Source: Batillaria attramentaria (lineage: Eukaryota > Mollusca > Gastropoda > Batillariidae). From it: a stretch of DNA of 64,000 nucleotides. Position 1 is the stretch's first letter; each line of letters starts with the position of its first letter. Position numbers and translations under genes: made by a program. The stretch spans positions 17,501 through 81,500 of the forward strand of contig JACVVK020000497.1 of the NCBI GenBank assembly GCA_018292915.2, written 5' to 3'. The notes beneath the pieces were generated by a model that did no database searches, was not told where the DNA came from, and saw only the letters and a list, made by a program, of their open reading frames with translations. Positions 12,301-21,089 of this stretch are shown one piece after another.

Positions 12301-14788
12301 AACTTCCAGTTACGGCTCAGTCAAGCGGAGCGCAAGTCCACTCAAGTGCTCAAAAATCAGCAACTCTCGTGAACGGGACTTTAATGAGAACCGAGAGAAA
12401 GCGAGCGACAGACAACCATGTGCGTCGTCTGATTCCAATCACGACTGTGCGTCGGATTCCGAGCTTCACCCCAAGCTGCCGTCCCCTCCCAGAAGGCGAC
12501 CAGGAAGCCCGAAAAGTTCTGGAAAAAATGTCAGCTTCAGTGTTATTGACAGATACTTTACAAACGTCGACCGTGCCGAGTCTTCAGTCATAAGTCCATT
12601 GCGGCGGCATTCGACTGGTTCCTCCGAATGCCTGAGAGACGAGAATCCCGAGCCTATGTATGATGAGCCAAAAGTGGAGATCGACGTAAAAAAGGAGAAA
12701 CTCAGACCCATGTATTACAAGCCAAAATCTGAGATGGATTTCAGGTCCTCGGACTCGGAGAATGATGACGACAACATCCAGCCCTCAGCGACAGAAATGC
12801 CGTCAGCTGCGGAGAACTGCTGCACGCTCGGAGAATGTGAGTCATCTTCAAGAATATATGGCGAACACACAGCCTCTCCACAAAGCTATCACTTGCCTCC
12901 CCAGGCAATATATGGCGAACACACAGCCTCTCCACAAAGCTATCACTTGCCTCCCCAGGCAATATATGGCGAACACACAGCCTCTCCACAAAGCTATCAC
13001 TTGCCTCCTCAGGCAAGTGAATATACATGTAGCGACATGCTGGATGAACGGTACCTGGAGGACAGTCGAAAACAGCTCATGGAACTGAGAGAATCCCTGC
13101 GGGAACACACGTACCCTGAACCCTATAGAATGGCCCTGAACACTGATTGGAGGATTCGAAACTCTGATCGGGATCCGCTCGAAATAAGGGGAACCTCGTA
13201 CCCTGCTTCCGAAAGAAAGGATCATCCGAGGTCCGAGAAAAGTGCTTCATATACGGCCAGAACGTGCACGACAAGCACGCCTGATGTCAGGCATGTAGAT
13301 TCTGCCGATGACCCACTAGCTCCATGGCGTTCGCAAGACGGCAGAGCCTCGTCGCCAAGGGACCTGAGACTGCCATCCAGGTCTGGTTCTTTTACGGTTC
13401 AGTCGCCGAGAAAGTGTCTGGCTCCGTCTGGCAGACCTCCCAAGTCGCCCAGTCGTTCAACGCGCGGCGGTATCAGAATAACAAAAGACTCTTCAGACAG
13501 GAACAGAAACAAGTCACCGAGTAGAACACTATCATCTGAGACAATAACGTTAGAAAAGAGCGTGACGCCGCCCGGCAGGCCATTATCGCCATCTACTAGC
13601 GCGTCACCTTCATTCATAGTAATGTCACCAGCCAAAATGTCATCGCCAAGCAGAGTGTCACCTACTAGCAGACTAATGACATCAGGCAAAGTGTCACATT
13701 CTAGCAGACTAATGTCACCAGGCAAAGTGTCACCCTCTGGCAGAGTGATATCACCAGGCAAAGTGTCACCCTCTAGTAGAGTAATATCACCAGGCAAAGT
13801 GTCACCATCTAGCAGAGTAATATCACCAGGCAAAGTGTCACCCTCTAGCAGAGTAATATCACCAGGCAAAGTGTCATCATCCAGCAGAGTAATGTCACCA
13901 GACAAAAGATCCATACAAGAACACGACGCACCATCACCAGAAATAATCACACTGCAAGAAACGCCACCACCCAGACTGATCGTGACAGAACCAGACAAAG
14001 CGTCAACATCAAGATTCCCGGGCGCAAACAGACGTGAAGTGACGTCCGATGCCGCAGCACCGAGAGAAGGGCTGAGGGAAGACCGCCCTCACCGAGTACC
14101 AACGTTCAGAGACAAGTCCAAATCACCCGCAGCAAAATCTCCAGCAGCTGCAGTGGACAAAGAGGCCTCGAGGACATCGTGTTCCTCGTATTCTTCAATA
14201 TTCAAGAAAAAGAGGATGAGGCAAAACGGTGAAGACCATACCCCGGGTCGACCCAGCTCTACTTCCCCGCGGAGAGGCTCCAGGGTATCCCTCAGCCACG
14301 GCGACACGCCGAGCGGAGGATCCCCGGTGCGAGGTTGGGAAACGAAACCGTACAAGGGACCTCAGGGCTGTGGGTGTACTATGGATAAGGAGTTCGGAAT
14401 CCCCCCAGAGCTGGGCAGTGAGATTACCGAGCTGGGAGAACGGATGTCGAAGCTTCACGACAAACGATCTCCTTGGCAACGGCTGCAGGACGAAGGAAAG
14501 AGGGCGAAATGTCTGGGAGAGTTGCTGAGCGAGGTGGAAAGAACTAGTACCCAAAGTGGTCGTCTGGAGGCTCTCTTTGATCACGAAGACGACACGCTGG
14601 ACCGCAGAAACAGATCCAGCGATTCTGACCTCATCAGTAAGTTGGTTTGCATCTATTGTGAAGGTCGCCCATGTTTTGTGGTATATGCCACGTCCTGTGT
14701 GCTAGGCACCCTGACAAGAAAAACAAAATGCTGCAGGTGAAAGAAATCATGGTGGGTTTCGCAAAGCGAGCGATTTTATCAGCTCTTA

Positions 14789-14822
<34 letters not shown>

Positions 14823-15147
14823 GGAGCCGGCGTGGCCGAATGGTAGAGCGTTGGACTTCTAATGCTCGGATCGTGAGTTCGTATCCCGACTGGGGCCAAA
14901 TATTTGTGCTGGCTTTTTCATCGTTGCCCCGTCTTTGATATCACCCGTAAAATACTGTGGTGGAAAAGGACGTTTAAACCCCAAACGCCCCTCCCCTCTC
15001 TCTCTTTGGCCAGTATCCTCGTTTAAAACAGCCTCTTCAAATATCTAATAGCAACAAATAACCGATAATGATTAAAAAGTAGATACCATTATGCTTATAT
15101 ATATATATTGTTCATGCATGTGAATGAATGAATGAATGAATGAATGA

Positions 15148-15222
<75 letters not shown>

Positions 15223-15312
15223 GTTTTAAATATGTTCGAACGTTGATTTTTTTTTTAACAGCAATTTTAAAAATTGGACACAGACCAACACTTCCACCGT
15301 TTTCAAATTAAG

Positions 15313-15369
<57 letters not shown>

Positions 15370-16309
15370 GCGCGATAATATGAGATTTACTTAACCCTCT
15401 CGACAATATCGGCATCCAGTGAACTCCAGGTTGCTAAGGAGTGGAAGGCGCCTCCCATCTCCCGACATACCACCATCAAGAGAGCGCTCCATATCCACCG
15501 ACAGATCCAGACTGACACAAAGACTACCACTCGTAGACAGATCTAGACCCAGCTCCAGATCTAGTTCCGAGTCGCACGAGAGTTTTGACAAGGACAGCCT
15601 GGAGTTGGACAGCACCAGTTACGAGAGACGGGACAAAGCGGAGAAGAGCTGGGACAGTGGCAGAGAACTTGACTGGAACGAGTCTTCGTGCAGGAGACCC
15701 CGAGAACTCCCTGAGGCCATCCTGGGCGAGATCGCTTTCCAACTTGAACGTAGGGTCCTTCGTGAGGTGAGGTTGTCATCAGTTATCCTAATTAGGCATG
15801 GAAAAGAAAGGCCTAATCGTCATGGCTTTGGTAGTCGCCTAAGCTGTATGCAGCTGTTGAAGGTTTCGTCCTGTGGTTTAGGCAAATCCCGGTGGTCAAA
15901 GAGAAGAAAAGTAGGCTACACAAGATATGAAAAGTTAGCAAGAATCCCCCCCCCCCCCCCCCCCCCCCCCGTCTACATGTAATCTAGAGACAAAAGATGA
16001 AAAGGTTTGAAGTTCAGCAGACAGAGAGCGTGTTGGCAAACAACCTTGTCTTGTGGAAAGCCTAGTCATCCTTTAACATAATACATTTGCACCAGGTGTT
16101 CGACAAGGGACGCAGAAGTTCAGGCGGCTCTTCCTCCACGTCATGTAGTCAGCAGAAGAAAAGTCCGAAAGGAGGACAGAGGCACCGTTTCTACGGGTAC
16201 GAATATCGCGGGTGGTCAGCGTATCTTCTTAATAATAATAATTATTATTATTGATAATAATAACACCAACAGCAATGATAATAATATTATAATGATAATG
16301 ATAATAAAT

Positions 16310-16383
<74 letters not shown>

Positions 16384-18723
16384 AGCTGGTAGTTTACATC
16401 ATACATGTATACGTGAACTATCCTCTTCTGGCTTTCCACAATAACACTTTTAAACAAACCTTTTATCCACCTATTTTATTGGCTTAGACCTCCCGAACCA
16501 GTCTCTTAGCGGGGACGTTAAAGCATAAAGATCTAGTTTCACGTGCACAATGGCAGGTACACGGTGAGTAACATTGTGGAGAAGGTCCGGCGCGAGTGTG
16601 CGGATGAAGAAACGGGCAAGCGGAACGCCATCAGGGAGGCTCAGCTCTTGAGGCGATACCGCAAAACCATGTCCATCCTCAAATTCTTCGGCTACAGGTT
16701 CAGTTCTGTCTAGTTCTGTTTTTGCTTTTAGCTTGGAATTTTTGCAGTTCTGTTTCAGATTGTGTTGTTCGCTCCCCAGTCAGCGTGTTGGGCGGGGTTG
16801 GGTGTTTGAGTGGGTGGGGGTGGGTTTTTTTTTGTTTTTTTTTCAATGGTGTGTATATCTCTCAGTCAGTAAGTCTGCATTTGTGGCATTTGCACCTCGA
16901 CCGCCTAAACAACATACTGTTCAAACCGCTCGCGCCGAGTTTGCCTCACATTTCATCTTTGTCATCTCTACACCATGCCTTTTCCCTATTTTTTCGGGAG
17001 CGTGTTGTTTTAGCTGTTCTCCATGTTTCTTCGAACAAAAACACGCCACGCGTGTGTCCCGAGCATAAAACTCGTCACGCGTGTGTCGTGAGCCTAAAAC
17101 ACGTCACGCGTGTGTCGTGAGCCTAAAACACGTCACGCGTGTGTCATGAGCCTAAAACACGTCGCGCGTGTGTCCTGAGCCCAAAACACGTCGCGCGTGT
17201 GTCCTGAGCCCAAAACACGTCGCGCGTGTGTCCTGAGCCCAAAACACGTCGCGCGTGTGTCCTGAGCCCAAAACACGTCACGCGTGTGTCCTGAGCCCAA
17301 AACACGTCGCGCGTGTGTCCTGAGCCCAAAACACGTCACGCGTGTGTCCTGAGCCCAAAACACGTCACGCGTGTGTCCTGAGCCTAAAACACGTCGCGCG
17401 TGTGTCCTGAGCCTAAAACACGTCACGCGTGTGTCATGAGCCTAAAACACGTCACGCGTGTGTCCTGAGCCTAAAACACGTCACGCGTGTGTCCTGAGCC
17501 TAAAACACGTCACGCGTGTGTCAGGAGCCTAAAACACGTCACGCGTGTGTCAGGAGCCCAAAACACGTCAGGCGTGTGTCAGGAGCCTAAAACACGTCAC
17601 GCGTGTGTCAGGAGCCCAAAACACGTCACGCGTGTGTCCTGAGCCTAAAACACTTTGAGCAGAACGCAGGTTAAGAACTTTTTCCTTACTCACTGGATGT
17701 CGTTGCTTTTTGTTCTTTGTTTTTGTTTTGTTTTGAAGTTTACTCTCTTTTGAAGTTAATTAATGTGCACTACCTTTTACAATTCTTTTATTTTCAAGTT
17801 CCTGCATTGCGGTTCTTTTTGTTTTGGGGTCTTTTTTTTTTTCCTTGGGGGGTGGGGGGAGGTGGGGGGTAGTTCCTGCCGTTTTGACGTCCCTGCTGTT
17901 TCAAATTCAGCTTTGATCTTGATGTAGGCGAATTCCTGGTGGTTTGGGGTTGTTGTCATGGTTTGGAATTTTAATGATGCTGATAATGAACAACAAAAAG
18001 CAAAAAACGTTTTCTTTCACTTCAGTCGCATAGCAAATTGCAGTATAATAAGGAAAGGTGTGGTAAAGGAGGGTGGACGGAGCGGGGTGGGGGTGAAGGT
18101 TGTGGTGGTGGGAGTGGTTGTCTGTGTCACCGTTCATTCTCTCTATACGCCACAGAATGTGCCCACCCACACACTCTCCAACCCTTTCACTCCCTACACC
18201 CCTCCCCCCTACCCCACCCGTCCACCCACATACCCACCCACACACTCCCCAACTCTTTCAGTCCCTACACCCCCCCCCCCTACTCCACCCGCCCACCCAC
18301 AAATCATTGACAACAACATTTCGTAAATAACCATGGTGGCTTTCTCTGAGCTTCTTTTTATATTTGAGTTTCGTGGGGAGTTCCTTCGTTCTCATGCATT
18401 CCCTCTCATTTCTCCTCTGCGTAGATTCATCTAACGATAAAAAAAAAGCTGGCAGAATATTCTAAAAGTAGTATTCGTCCGTTCATTCTAGCGTCAACAA
18501 GCACGGGTTACTGGCCCAAAACATCATCAACAAGTACGGCCTCTTCTACCAGCCCCCAGACGCCGCCACAATCGTTCGCCTTGGGCTGCACGACTTCCGC
18601 ACCGTCAGGGACCACGTGATCAGGATGACCAGCGGGAAAGAGCGCGAGGGCATACTGGTCCTGCTCAACTGTCTGCACGCACTGGGAAGCAAGGAAAACC
18701 AGCCAATCCTGTCCTTTGACTGA
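536..18723 (+). CDS. SPATC1: Speriolin-family (SPATC1/SPATC1L-like) protein, whole gene model
   Basis: Nine exons join in frame: 536-668, 6095-6304, 8606-8852, 10313-10847, 11755-14636, 15420-15766, 16096-16196, 16557-16697, 18492-18723 (stop TGA). Every junction is GT-AG and phase-compatible. The sum is 4828 bases, an exact multiple of three after removing one surplus base in exon 3 (about 1608 aa). The C-terminal ~190 residues match the speriolin C-terminal domain as I know it: LGEIAFQLERRVL, then YGYTVSNIVEKV, then a GLL..NKYG block and a closing LLVLLNCLHAL-like helix. Mammalian speriolin is a testis-enriched centrosomal protein. The N-terminal 800+ residues are Ser/Pro/Arg-rich, probably disordered, and much longer than in mammals. 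Exons 2-3 hold a folded-looking region that I do not recognise. Exons 1-4 are joined to the domain exons only by phase and order, so the N-terminus is less certain. The gene converges on CCDC158. Confidence 0.75.
813..885. repeat. 18-bp tandem repeat, 4 copies
   Basis: Four near-identical copies of GGCATGTGGACTATTTGT inside intron 1 of the speriolin-like gene. Confidence 0.9.
2230..2293. repeat. (GA)n then (GAT)n microsatellite
   Basis: A purine-only GA run followed by about ten GAT units. The GAT tail resembles the 3' tails of LINE copies elsewhere in the window, so this may be the end of a decayed element. Confidence 0.85.
2572..2609. repeat. (GA)n microsatellite
   Basis: Uninterrupted GA dinucleotides in intron 1. 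Confidence 0.9.
2742..2836. repeat. Compound (CA)n/(CACG)n microsatellite
   Basis: CA repeats flank a central run of GCAC tetranucleotides. Short ORFs across it are compositional. Confidence 0.9.
3413..3537 (-). mobile_element. L2-like LINE 3' remnant
   Basis: Contains TTTATATAGCGCTTACCCTCAGGAAGCTCAAAGCGCTT, a hairpin of the ATAGCGC...AAGCGCT type that also marks the 3' ends of the L2 copies at 54000 and 19750. The body is too decayed to translate. Confidence 0.5.
3538..3621. repeat. (CA)n(GA)n microsatellite
   Basis: About 24 CA units followed by about 18 GA units, directly after the LINE remnant. Confidence 0.95.
3829..3878. repeat. 10-bp tandem repeat TTACGTCCTG, 5 copies
   Basis: Five consecutive copies of a decamer in intron 1. 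Confidence 0.9.
4978..5035 (+). mobile_element. SINE family B fragment
   Basis: CCCGACTGGGGTCAAATATT and the following bases match the body of the family B SINEs at 9874, 14821 and 31210. The tRNA-like head is missing. Confidence 0.6.
5140..5405 (-). mobile_element. Diverged SINE family A copy with family B tail
   Basis: Positions 5150-5340 resemble, on the minus strand, the tRNA-headed SINE at 9345-9740: GGAGGAAGCCGGA, AACCCCCGA and a B-box-like GGCTCGAACCCA read on plus. It is followed on plus by the GATATCACCCACATGGGTGG...GGACGTTAAAC tail of family B. Probably nested or composite. Confidence 0.55.
5722..6066. repeat. 172-bp tandem duplication
   Basis: Two diverged copies, each running from TTGTTAGCTTAG to AACGCTAGTTTCAACG, abut just upstream of the exon 2 acceptor of the speriolin-like gene. 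Confidence 0.85.
6095..6304 (+). CDS. SPATC1: Speriolin-like exon 2
   Basis: Acceptor CTACGCAG|GC, two bases completing the exon 1 codon, open to the donor TCTG|GTATTG. It encodes an acidic, helical-looking segment including LRLWECVNVMRCNPRLPARR and DQEFFRHYSG. No known domain recognised. A GA/GT microsatellite starts ten bases into the next intron. Confidence 0.7.
6314..6397. repeat. (GA)n(GT)n microsatellite
   Basis: Starts ten bases after the exon 2 donor. Confidence 0.95.
6935..8586. repeat. 48-bp minisatellite, about 34 copies
   Basis: The unit runs CAGGTCAGCCAGTCTCTTAC, then CCCGTACTCACCAACCCCTCACGTTCAC, with one-base indels among copies. It fills the end of intron 2 up to the polypyrimidine tract of exon 3. 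Each unit carries CACCAG|GTCAGC, a fair 5' splice site in the sense strand. Because the unit is a multiple of three, two frames stay open for over 260 codons. I treat these ORFs as non-coding. Confidence 0.95.
8606..8852 (+). CDS. SPATC1: Speriolin-like exon 3, with one-base frame break
   Basis: Acceptor CTTTGTAG|CC directly follows the 48-bp minisatellite. The frame from exon 2 reads to a TGA at 8833. The donor CTGG|GTAAAT at 8853 and the phase of exon 4 require the next frame instead, which encodes MSDRVFADKFPILG up to the donor. Reading one T fewer in the TTTT run near 8795-8798 restores a continuous frame through the exon. Sequence error or a true frameshift both fit. Confidence 0.6.
8881..9300 (-). 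mobile_element. 5'-truncated L2-clade LINE
   Basis: On the minus strand the segment encodes the end of an L2 reverse transcriptase ORF: GFHDNTTKKRFGDRSFKCSA, then MWNALPPYLK and FRSHLFSKF. It is followed by a C-rich 3' UTR and a (ATC)n tail at its low-coordinate end. Confidence 0.85.
9308..9345. repeat. (CA)n microsatellite
   Basis: A CA run between the truncated LINE and the SINE tail. Confidence 0.9.
9345..9740 (-). mobile_element. Full-length tRNA-derived SINE, family A
   Basis: Read on minus: a tRNA-like head at 9660-9740 with A box GTGGTCTAGTGGTTAAGAG and B box GGTTCGAGTCCC, a ~220-bp body, then a 3' hairpin (CTTTGAGCCGATTC...GGTAAAGCGCC) and an ATTATT tail. The hairpin/tail resembles the 3' end of the L2 copies here, as expected for a SINE mobilised by a LINE. 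Related truncated copies lie at 31664 and 44779. Confidence 0.85.
9874..10050 (+). mobile_element. tRNA-derived SINE, family B
   Basis: The head GGGGAGCCGGGATAGCGG has A box GCGGAATGGTAGAGCG and B box AGTTCGAGTCCC. It is followed by a body CTGGGGCCGAATATTTGTGC and ends GTTACATTCCCTAACACCC. The cloverleaf stems do not pair well, so it is not called as a tRNA gene. Confidence 0.85.
10313..10847 (+). CDS. SPATC1: Speriolin-like exon 4
   Basis: Acceptor CCCCTGCAG|GC, open for 177 codons, donor AAGAG|GTAAAA. It begins TFDRVLADLARLKDEAR (short helix) and then becomes Ser/Arg/Pro-rich. The phase at both ends agrees with exon 3 (corrected frame) and exon 5. Confidence 0.75.
10978..11134. repeat. GAATC repeats and 18-bp x3 repeat
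   Basis: (GAATC)n near 10983-11006, and three copies of GGATGTCGGGATACTAGG at about 11090-11134, in intron 4 of the speriolin-like gene. Confidence 0.75.
11117..11245 (+). mobile_element. Degenerate SINE family B copy
   Basis: GCCAGCCTCGTAGAGCGTCA, a decayed B box (GAGTTTAAATCCAGG), then GGGCCAAATATTTGTGCCG and GGTATCAC, matching the family B body. Confidence 0.65.
11755..14636 (+). CDS. SPATC1: Speriolin-like giant exon 5, Ser/Pro-rich with internal repeats
   Basis: A 2882-bp exon open throughout one frame: acceptor ATTCAG|G, donor CATCA|GTAAGT. The protein is rich in Ser, Pro, Arg and Lys and probably disordered. It holds three identical 18-aa repeats starting IYGEHTASPQSYHLPPQA (12854-13015) and about eight 12-aa repeats of the ISPGKVSPSSRV type (13622-13909). 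Near the end it has a CGCTMDKEFGIPPELGSEI block and a helical ELLSEVERTSTQSGRLEALF segment. No catalytic domain is visible. It is unusually long for a speriolin exon. Confidence 0.85.
12854..13015 (+). repeat. SPATC1: In-frame 54-bp coding repeat, 3 copies
   Basis: Three almost identical 54-bp units inside exon 5 encode 18 residues each (IYGEHTASPQSYHLPPQA). Near-identity at the DNA level implies recent duplication. Confidence 0.95.
13622..13909 (+). repeat. SPATC1: In-frame 36-bp coding repeat, about 8 copies
   Basis: Eight 36-bp units inside exon 5 encode variants of ISPGKVSPSSRV. The stretch has seven S-P-x-K tetrapeptides (SPAK, SPGK, SPDK), the minimal CDK phosphorylation pattern. Confidence 0.9.
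14821..14990 (+). mobile_element. tRNA-derived SINE, family B
   Basis: Head GGGGAGCCGGCGTGGCCGAA, A box GGCCGAATGGTAGAGCG, altered B box (AGTTCGTATCCC), body GACTGGGGCCAAATATTTG and tail GGACGTTTAAACCCC. It lies between a (TC)n run and exon 6. Confidence 0.85.
15121..15367. repeat. (GAAT)n, (TG)n and (CT)n microsatellites
   Basis: Three tracts in intron 5: GAAT x6 and TG x~36 at 15121-15220, then CT x~25 at 15317-15367, which sits just upstream of the exon 6 acceptor. Confidence 0.95.
15420..15766 (+). CDS. SPATC1: Speriolin-like exon 6, start of C-terminal domain
   Basis: Acceptor GGCATCCAG|TG after a (CT)n tract, donor CGTGAG|GTGAGG. It begins Ser/Arg-rich and ends with ELPEAILGEIAFQLERRVLR, the opening helix of the speriolin C-terminal domain. 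The ORF continues past the donor, but the phase-0 donor joins cleanly to exon 7. Confidence 0.85.
16096..16196 (+). CDS. SPATC1: Speriolin-like exon 7
   Basis: Acceptor TTGCACCAG|GTG, donor TACGG|GTACGA. It encodes a Ser/Lys-rich linker ending in GQRHRFYG, which leads into the conserved YTVSNIVEKV motif of the next exon. Confidence 0.8.
16229..16381. repeat. AT-rich, (TA)n and (GA)n microsatellites
   Basis: ATA/TAA-rich sequence, then (TA)n 16313-16341 and (GA)n 16342-16380 in intron 7. Confidence 0.9.
16557..16697 (+). CDS. SPATC1: Speriolin-like exon 8, conserved core
   Basis: Acceptor AATGGCAG|G, donor CTACAG|GTTCAG. It encodes YTVSNIVEKVRREC and RRYRKTMSILKFFGY, which line up with the TVSNI...RY...L..LGY core of vertebrate speriolins. 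Confidence 0.88.
17052..17652. repeat. 29-bp CpG-rich minisatellite, about 21 copies
   Basis: The unit CCTAAAACACGTCACGCGTG followed by TGTCCTGAG fills part of intron 8. Each unit has the palindrome CACGCGTG and the reverse complement of TGACGTG, a CRE/UPRE-like core. Variants are mostly G/A at the CpG sites. Confidence 0.95.
18160..18300. repeat. C-rich ~66-bp tandem duplication
   Basis: Two copies of CCCACCCACACACTC(T/C)CCAAC... with a shared CTACACCCC stretch, shortly before exon 9. Its ORFs are compositional. Confidence 0.75.
18492..18723 (+). CDS. SPATC1: Speriolin-like exon 9, C-terminus
   Basis: Acceptor CATTCTAG|C, stop TGA at 18721. It encodes GLLAQNIINKYG, a HDFRTVRDHVIRM helix and a closing ILVLLNCLHALGSKENQPIL. 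This pattern matches the end of speriolins, where the protein stops a few residues after a Lys-Pro/Gln-Pro turn. Confidence 0.88.
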
Positions 18724-19265
18724 CACAACAGGGGATTATTAATTTGGCTCTGCTTGTCCAAGAACCAAAACCCAGGGCCCGACTTTTTCCTCACTCTCCC
18801 TGTCGGCGTTCATTTTGTAAGGGACGGATCCAGCGGCCCCCCTTTCGGCAGATTCAATTAATGTCATTTTTATTCTACCCTCAGCTTGAGAAGAAAGGAC
18901 ACTGAAGAACAAAGAAGAAAATGGGGTTAGAAGACAGGAGGGGGGAGGAGGAGGAGGGCTCGGGGGAGACATTGTCGAAAGAGAAAGTAACAAACTAAGT
19001 AAATGGAAATGCGATTTGAGACATAAAAATCTGGCCGAACAGAAAAATGAGGAAGCTGAGGGGACACCCGTGTAGGCCGGATTTACTATCGCTGAAATTC
19101 TTGGAAACACAGAAAGATGGAGAGACTGCAGCGGATGGGAAAGCAAAAGAAATGCGGGTGCACAAATTATGGAACACACCATAAGGAAATGTCTGATTTG
19201 AAGAGGAACAAAAGTTACGAGGAGTAGGCATGCCAGAGACACTCGCTAGCAAGCAGGCAGGAACA

Positions 19266-19267
<2 letters not shown>

Positions 19268-19323
<56 letters not shown>
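19268..19323. repeat. (GA)n microsatellite
   Basis: About 28 uninterrupted GA units in the 3' flank of the speriolin-like gene. Confidence 0.95.
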
Positions 19324-19326
<3 letters not shown>

Positions 19327-19551
19327 AGTTAAAAACACAAAAAAACAACCAGAATTCTTGTCAACTAAATCACAGCACACCTACCTGCTCCGCAGAAATT
19401 CTTAGTTTTTTTATATATTTTTTTACGTATTTCCGGTAGATTTTAAAAACACTTTCAAAGCCGGATTAAAAAGTATTTGCTCGACCAGAGGCTAATATAC
19501 AACCCACAAAATCACCAGCAGCTGTGCAGTCCGGGGACACAGACCATGCCC

Positions 19552-19604
19552 AATAAACTATATATAGTACATCGAACATAGTACACGCTGCAGCGCCCAA
19601 TAAA
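19552..19604 (+). terminator. Two AATAAA poly(A) signals
   Basis: AATAAA at 19552-19557 and at 19599-19604, on the strand of the speriolin-like gene about 0.85 kb past its stop. They are the first canonical signals I see downstream. Usage is inference. Confidence 0.4.
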
Positions 19605-19710
19605 CTCTTCGCCTTTGAATCCTTTCGTTGTGAATTACAAGTTACTTGAAAGATTAGCATGCATTGTTTCAGACTGGGGAAAGCAAGTAGTGTTTGATGA
19701 GTGTAGTGGG

Positions 19711-19960
19711 AGATGATGATGATGATGGAGACTTGGTATAGCGCACGGTTTCACCCTGAGTGCTCGCGGCGCTTAGGGAGGGGTTTATAAAATAAGGATA
19801 GGTAATTAAAAAAAAAAAAAAAAAAAAAGTGCAGATGATTGCAGGCGCTTCCGGAATGTGGTGATGCTGACTGCCTCATTCACTGACGCAGGAAGAGAGT
19901 TCCACAGTTTGGGAGCTGCATTTTTGAAGGACCGTGCACCATACCCTTCTCACTGGTGTC

Positions 19961-19965
<5 letters not shown>
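19711..19965 (-). mobile_element. 5'-truncated L2-clade LINE
   Basis: Minus-strand translation gives GARSFKNAAPKLWNSLPASV then TTFRKRLQS, the C-terminus of an L2 ORF2. The ATAGCGC...GGCGCTT hairpin and (ATC)n tail lie at the low-coordinate end. Confidence 0.8.
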
Positions 19966-20003
<38 letters not shown>

Positions 20004-20512
20004 ACGCTGAAAAATAAAAGTAGCAGATTTAAATAGGTGCCACAGTAGATAAGTGTCACGTCACGTTAAACAGCTTATTAATTTTGGTTTGGTGAAGCTT
20101 CAGATACTGTGGTACGATAGGTCTTTGCATCCACTGAGAGAGAGAGAGAGAGAGAGAGGGTGAAAGGGCGGGGGGAGGATTTGCAAGGTATATCAATGAT
20201 GTGAGTTACCACGATTTAATGAATGATCTGTTAACTGTGGCGTGCCAGCGGTTTTCTAAATAAACAGTTTGCAGATTTACGGTGTGTGTCATTTTTTCAA
20301 CTACTGGGGCGATCTTGACCCTCTCATGAACACAAACCTGTTTCAGTTTTACCGACTGATCTGTCACGTGCAGTTTTTACTTAAAGGTCTGCAATCTTTA
20401 AAAAATCACCCACAAACAGTGTGTTTAAAAAAAAAAAAAAAGTCACCCGACTATGCAAAATGAACAGTCAACTTTGTCACAGTTACAGAGTTTTCAGCGT
20501 CCCTGAAACCCC

Positions 20513-20551
20513 TATAAAAGCCAAGGGCAGCCTGATGTCACAGCTCAGTTT
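20513..20551 (+). promoter_or_regulatory. Orphan TATA box and initiator
   Basis: TATAAAAG at 20513-20520 lies 34 bases before the A of TCAGTTT (20545-20551). A CRE-like TGATGTCA is at 20533. No downstream ORF longer than about ten codons follows, so any transcript would start with a non-coding exon. Confidence 0.35.
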
Positions 20552-21056
20552 GCGTTTTGACATTGAGCGAGAAAGATCACAGTGACTAGTCTTCTCGTAC
20601 AGCACACAACACCCGCTAGACGCTGTAGCGATGTGTCTCGCTCACTGACCAAAAGCACAATGAAGTCACTGCAACGATCGAATGTCAGCTGACAGGGAGG
20701 GCCGAGACTATTAGGGTTACTGGCTGAACTGCGTGTATAAGATCAACCACGCCGTCCTACAGTGATGTACCAATTTACCTGCTGTGGTTTTTACTGGCAA
20801 AGCCACCCCGTCATCGAACATGGGAAGTGAAGTCCAACACAGTTTTGCTGCCGGAGTCACTGTATTTCTGTTTCTAACTCTATCACAAGTGACTCTATTT
20901 GAAGCAACCCGCGTCGTTAAAGCGAACCACACTGAAACACGAAACGAAGTTTAAAAAAAAAAGGGGGGGGGGGGACGAAAACTAACAAAGGGATGTGGGA
21001 TGGAGAGGGGGCGGTGATTCTACATCAAAGCCATTTATTCTTCTTCTTCGTCTGAC

Positions 21057-21089
<33 letters not shown>

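Noticed and set aside
17133..17426. Minus-strand ORF with repeated LRTHARRVLGSGHTRD
   Set aside because: Frame through the 29-bp array, with no splice context or homology.
17052..17652. CRISPR-like array
   Set aside because: Contiguous 29-bp repeats without spacers, in an intron of an animal gene. The same applies to the 38-, 47-, 48- and 55-bp arrays.
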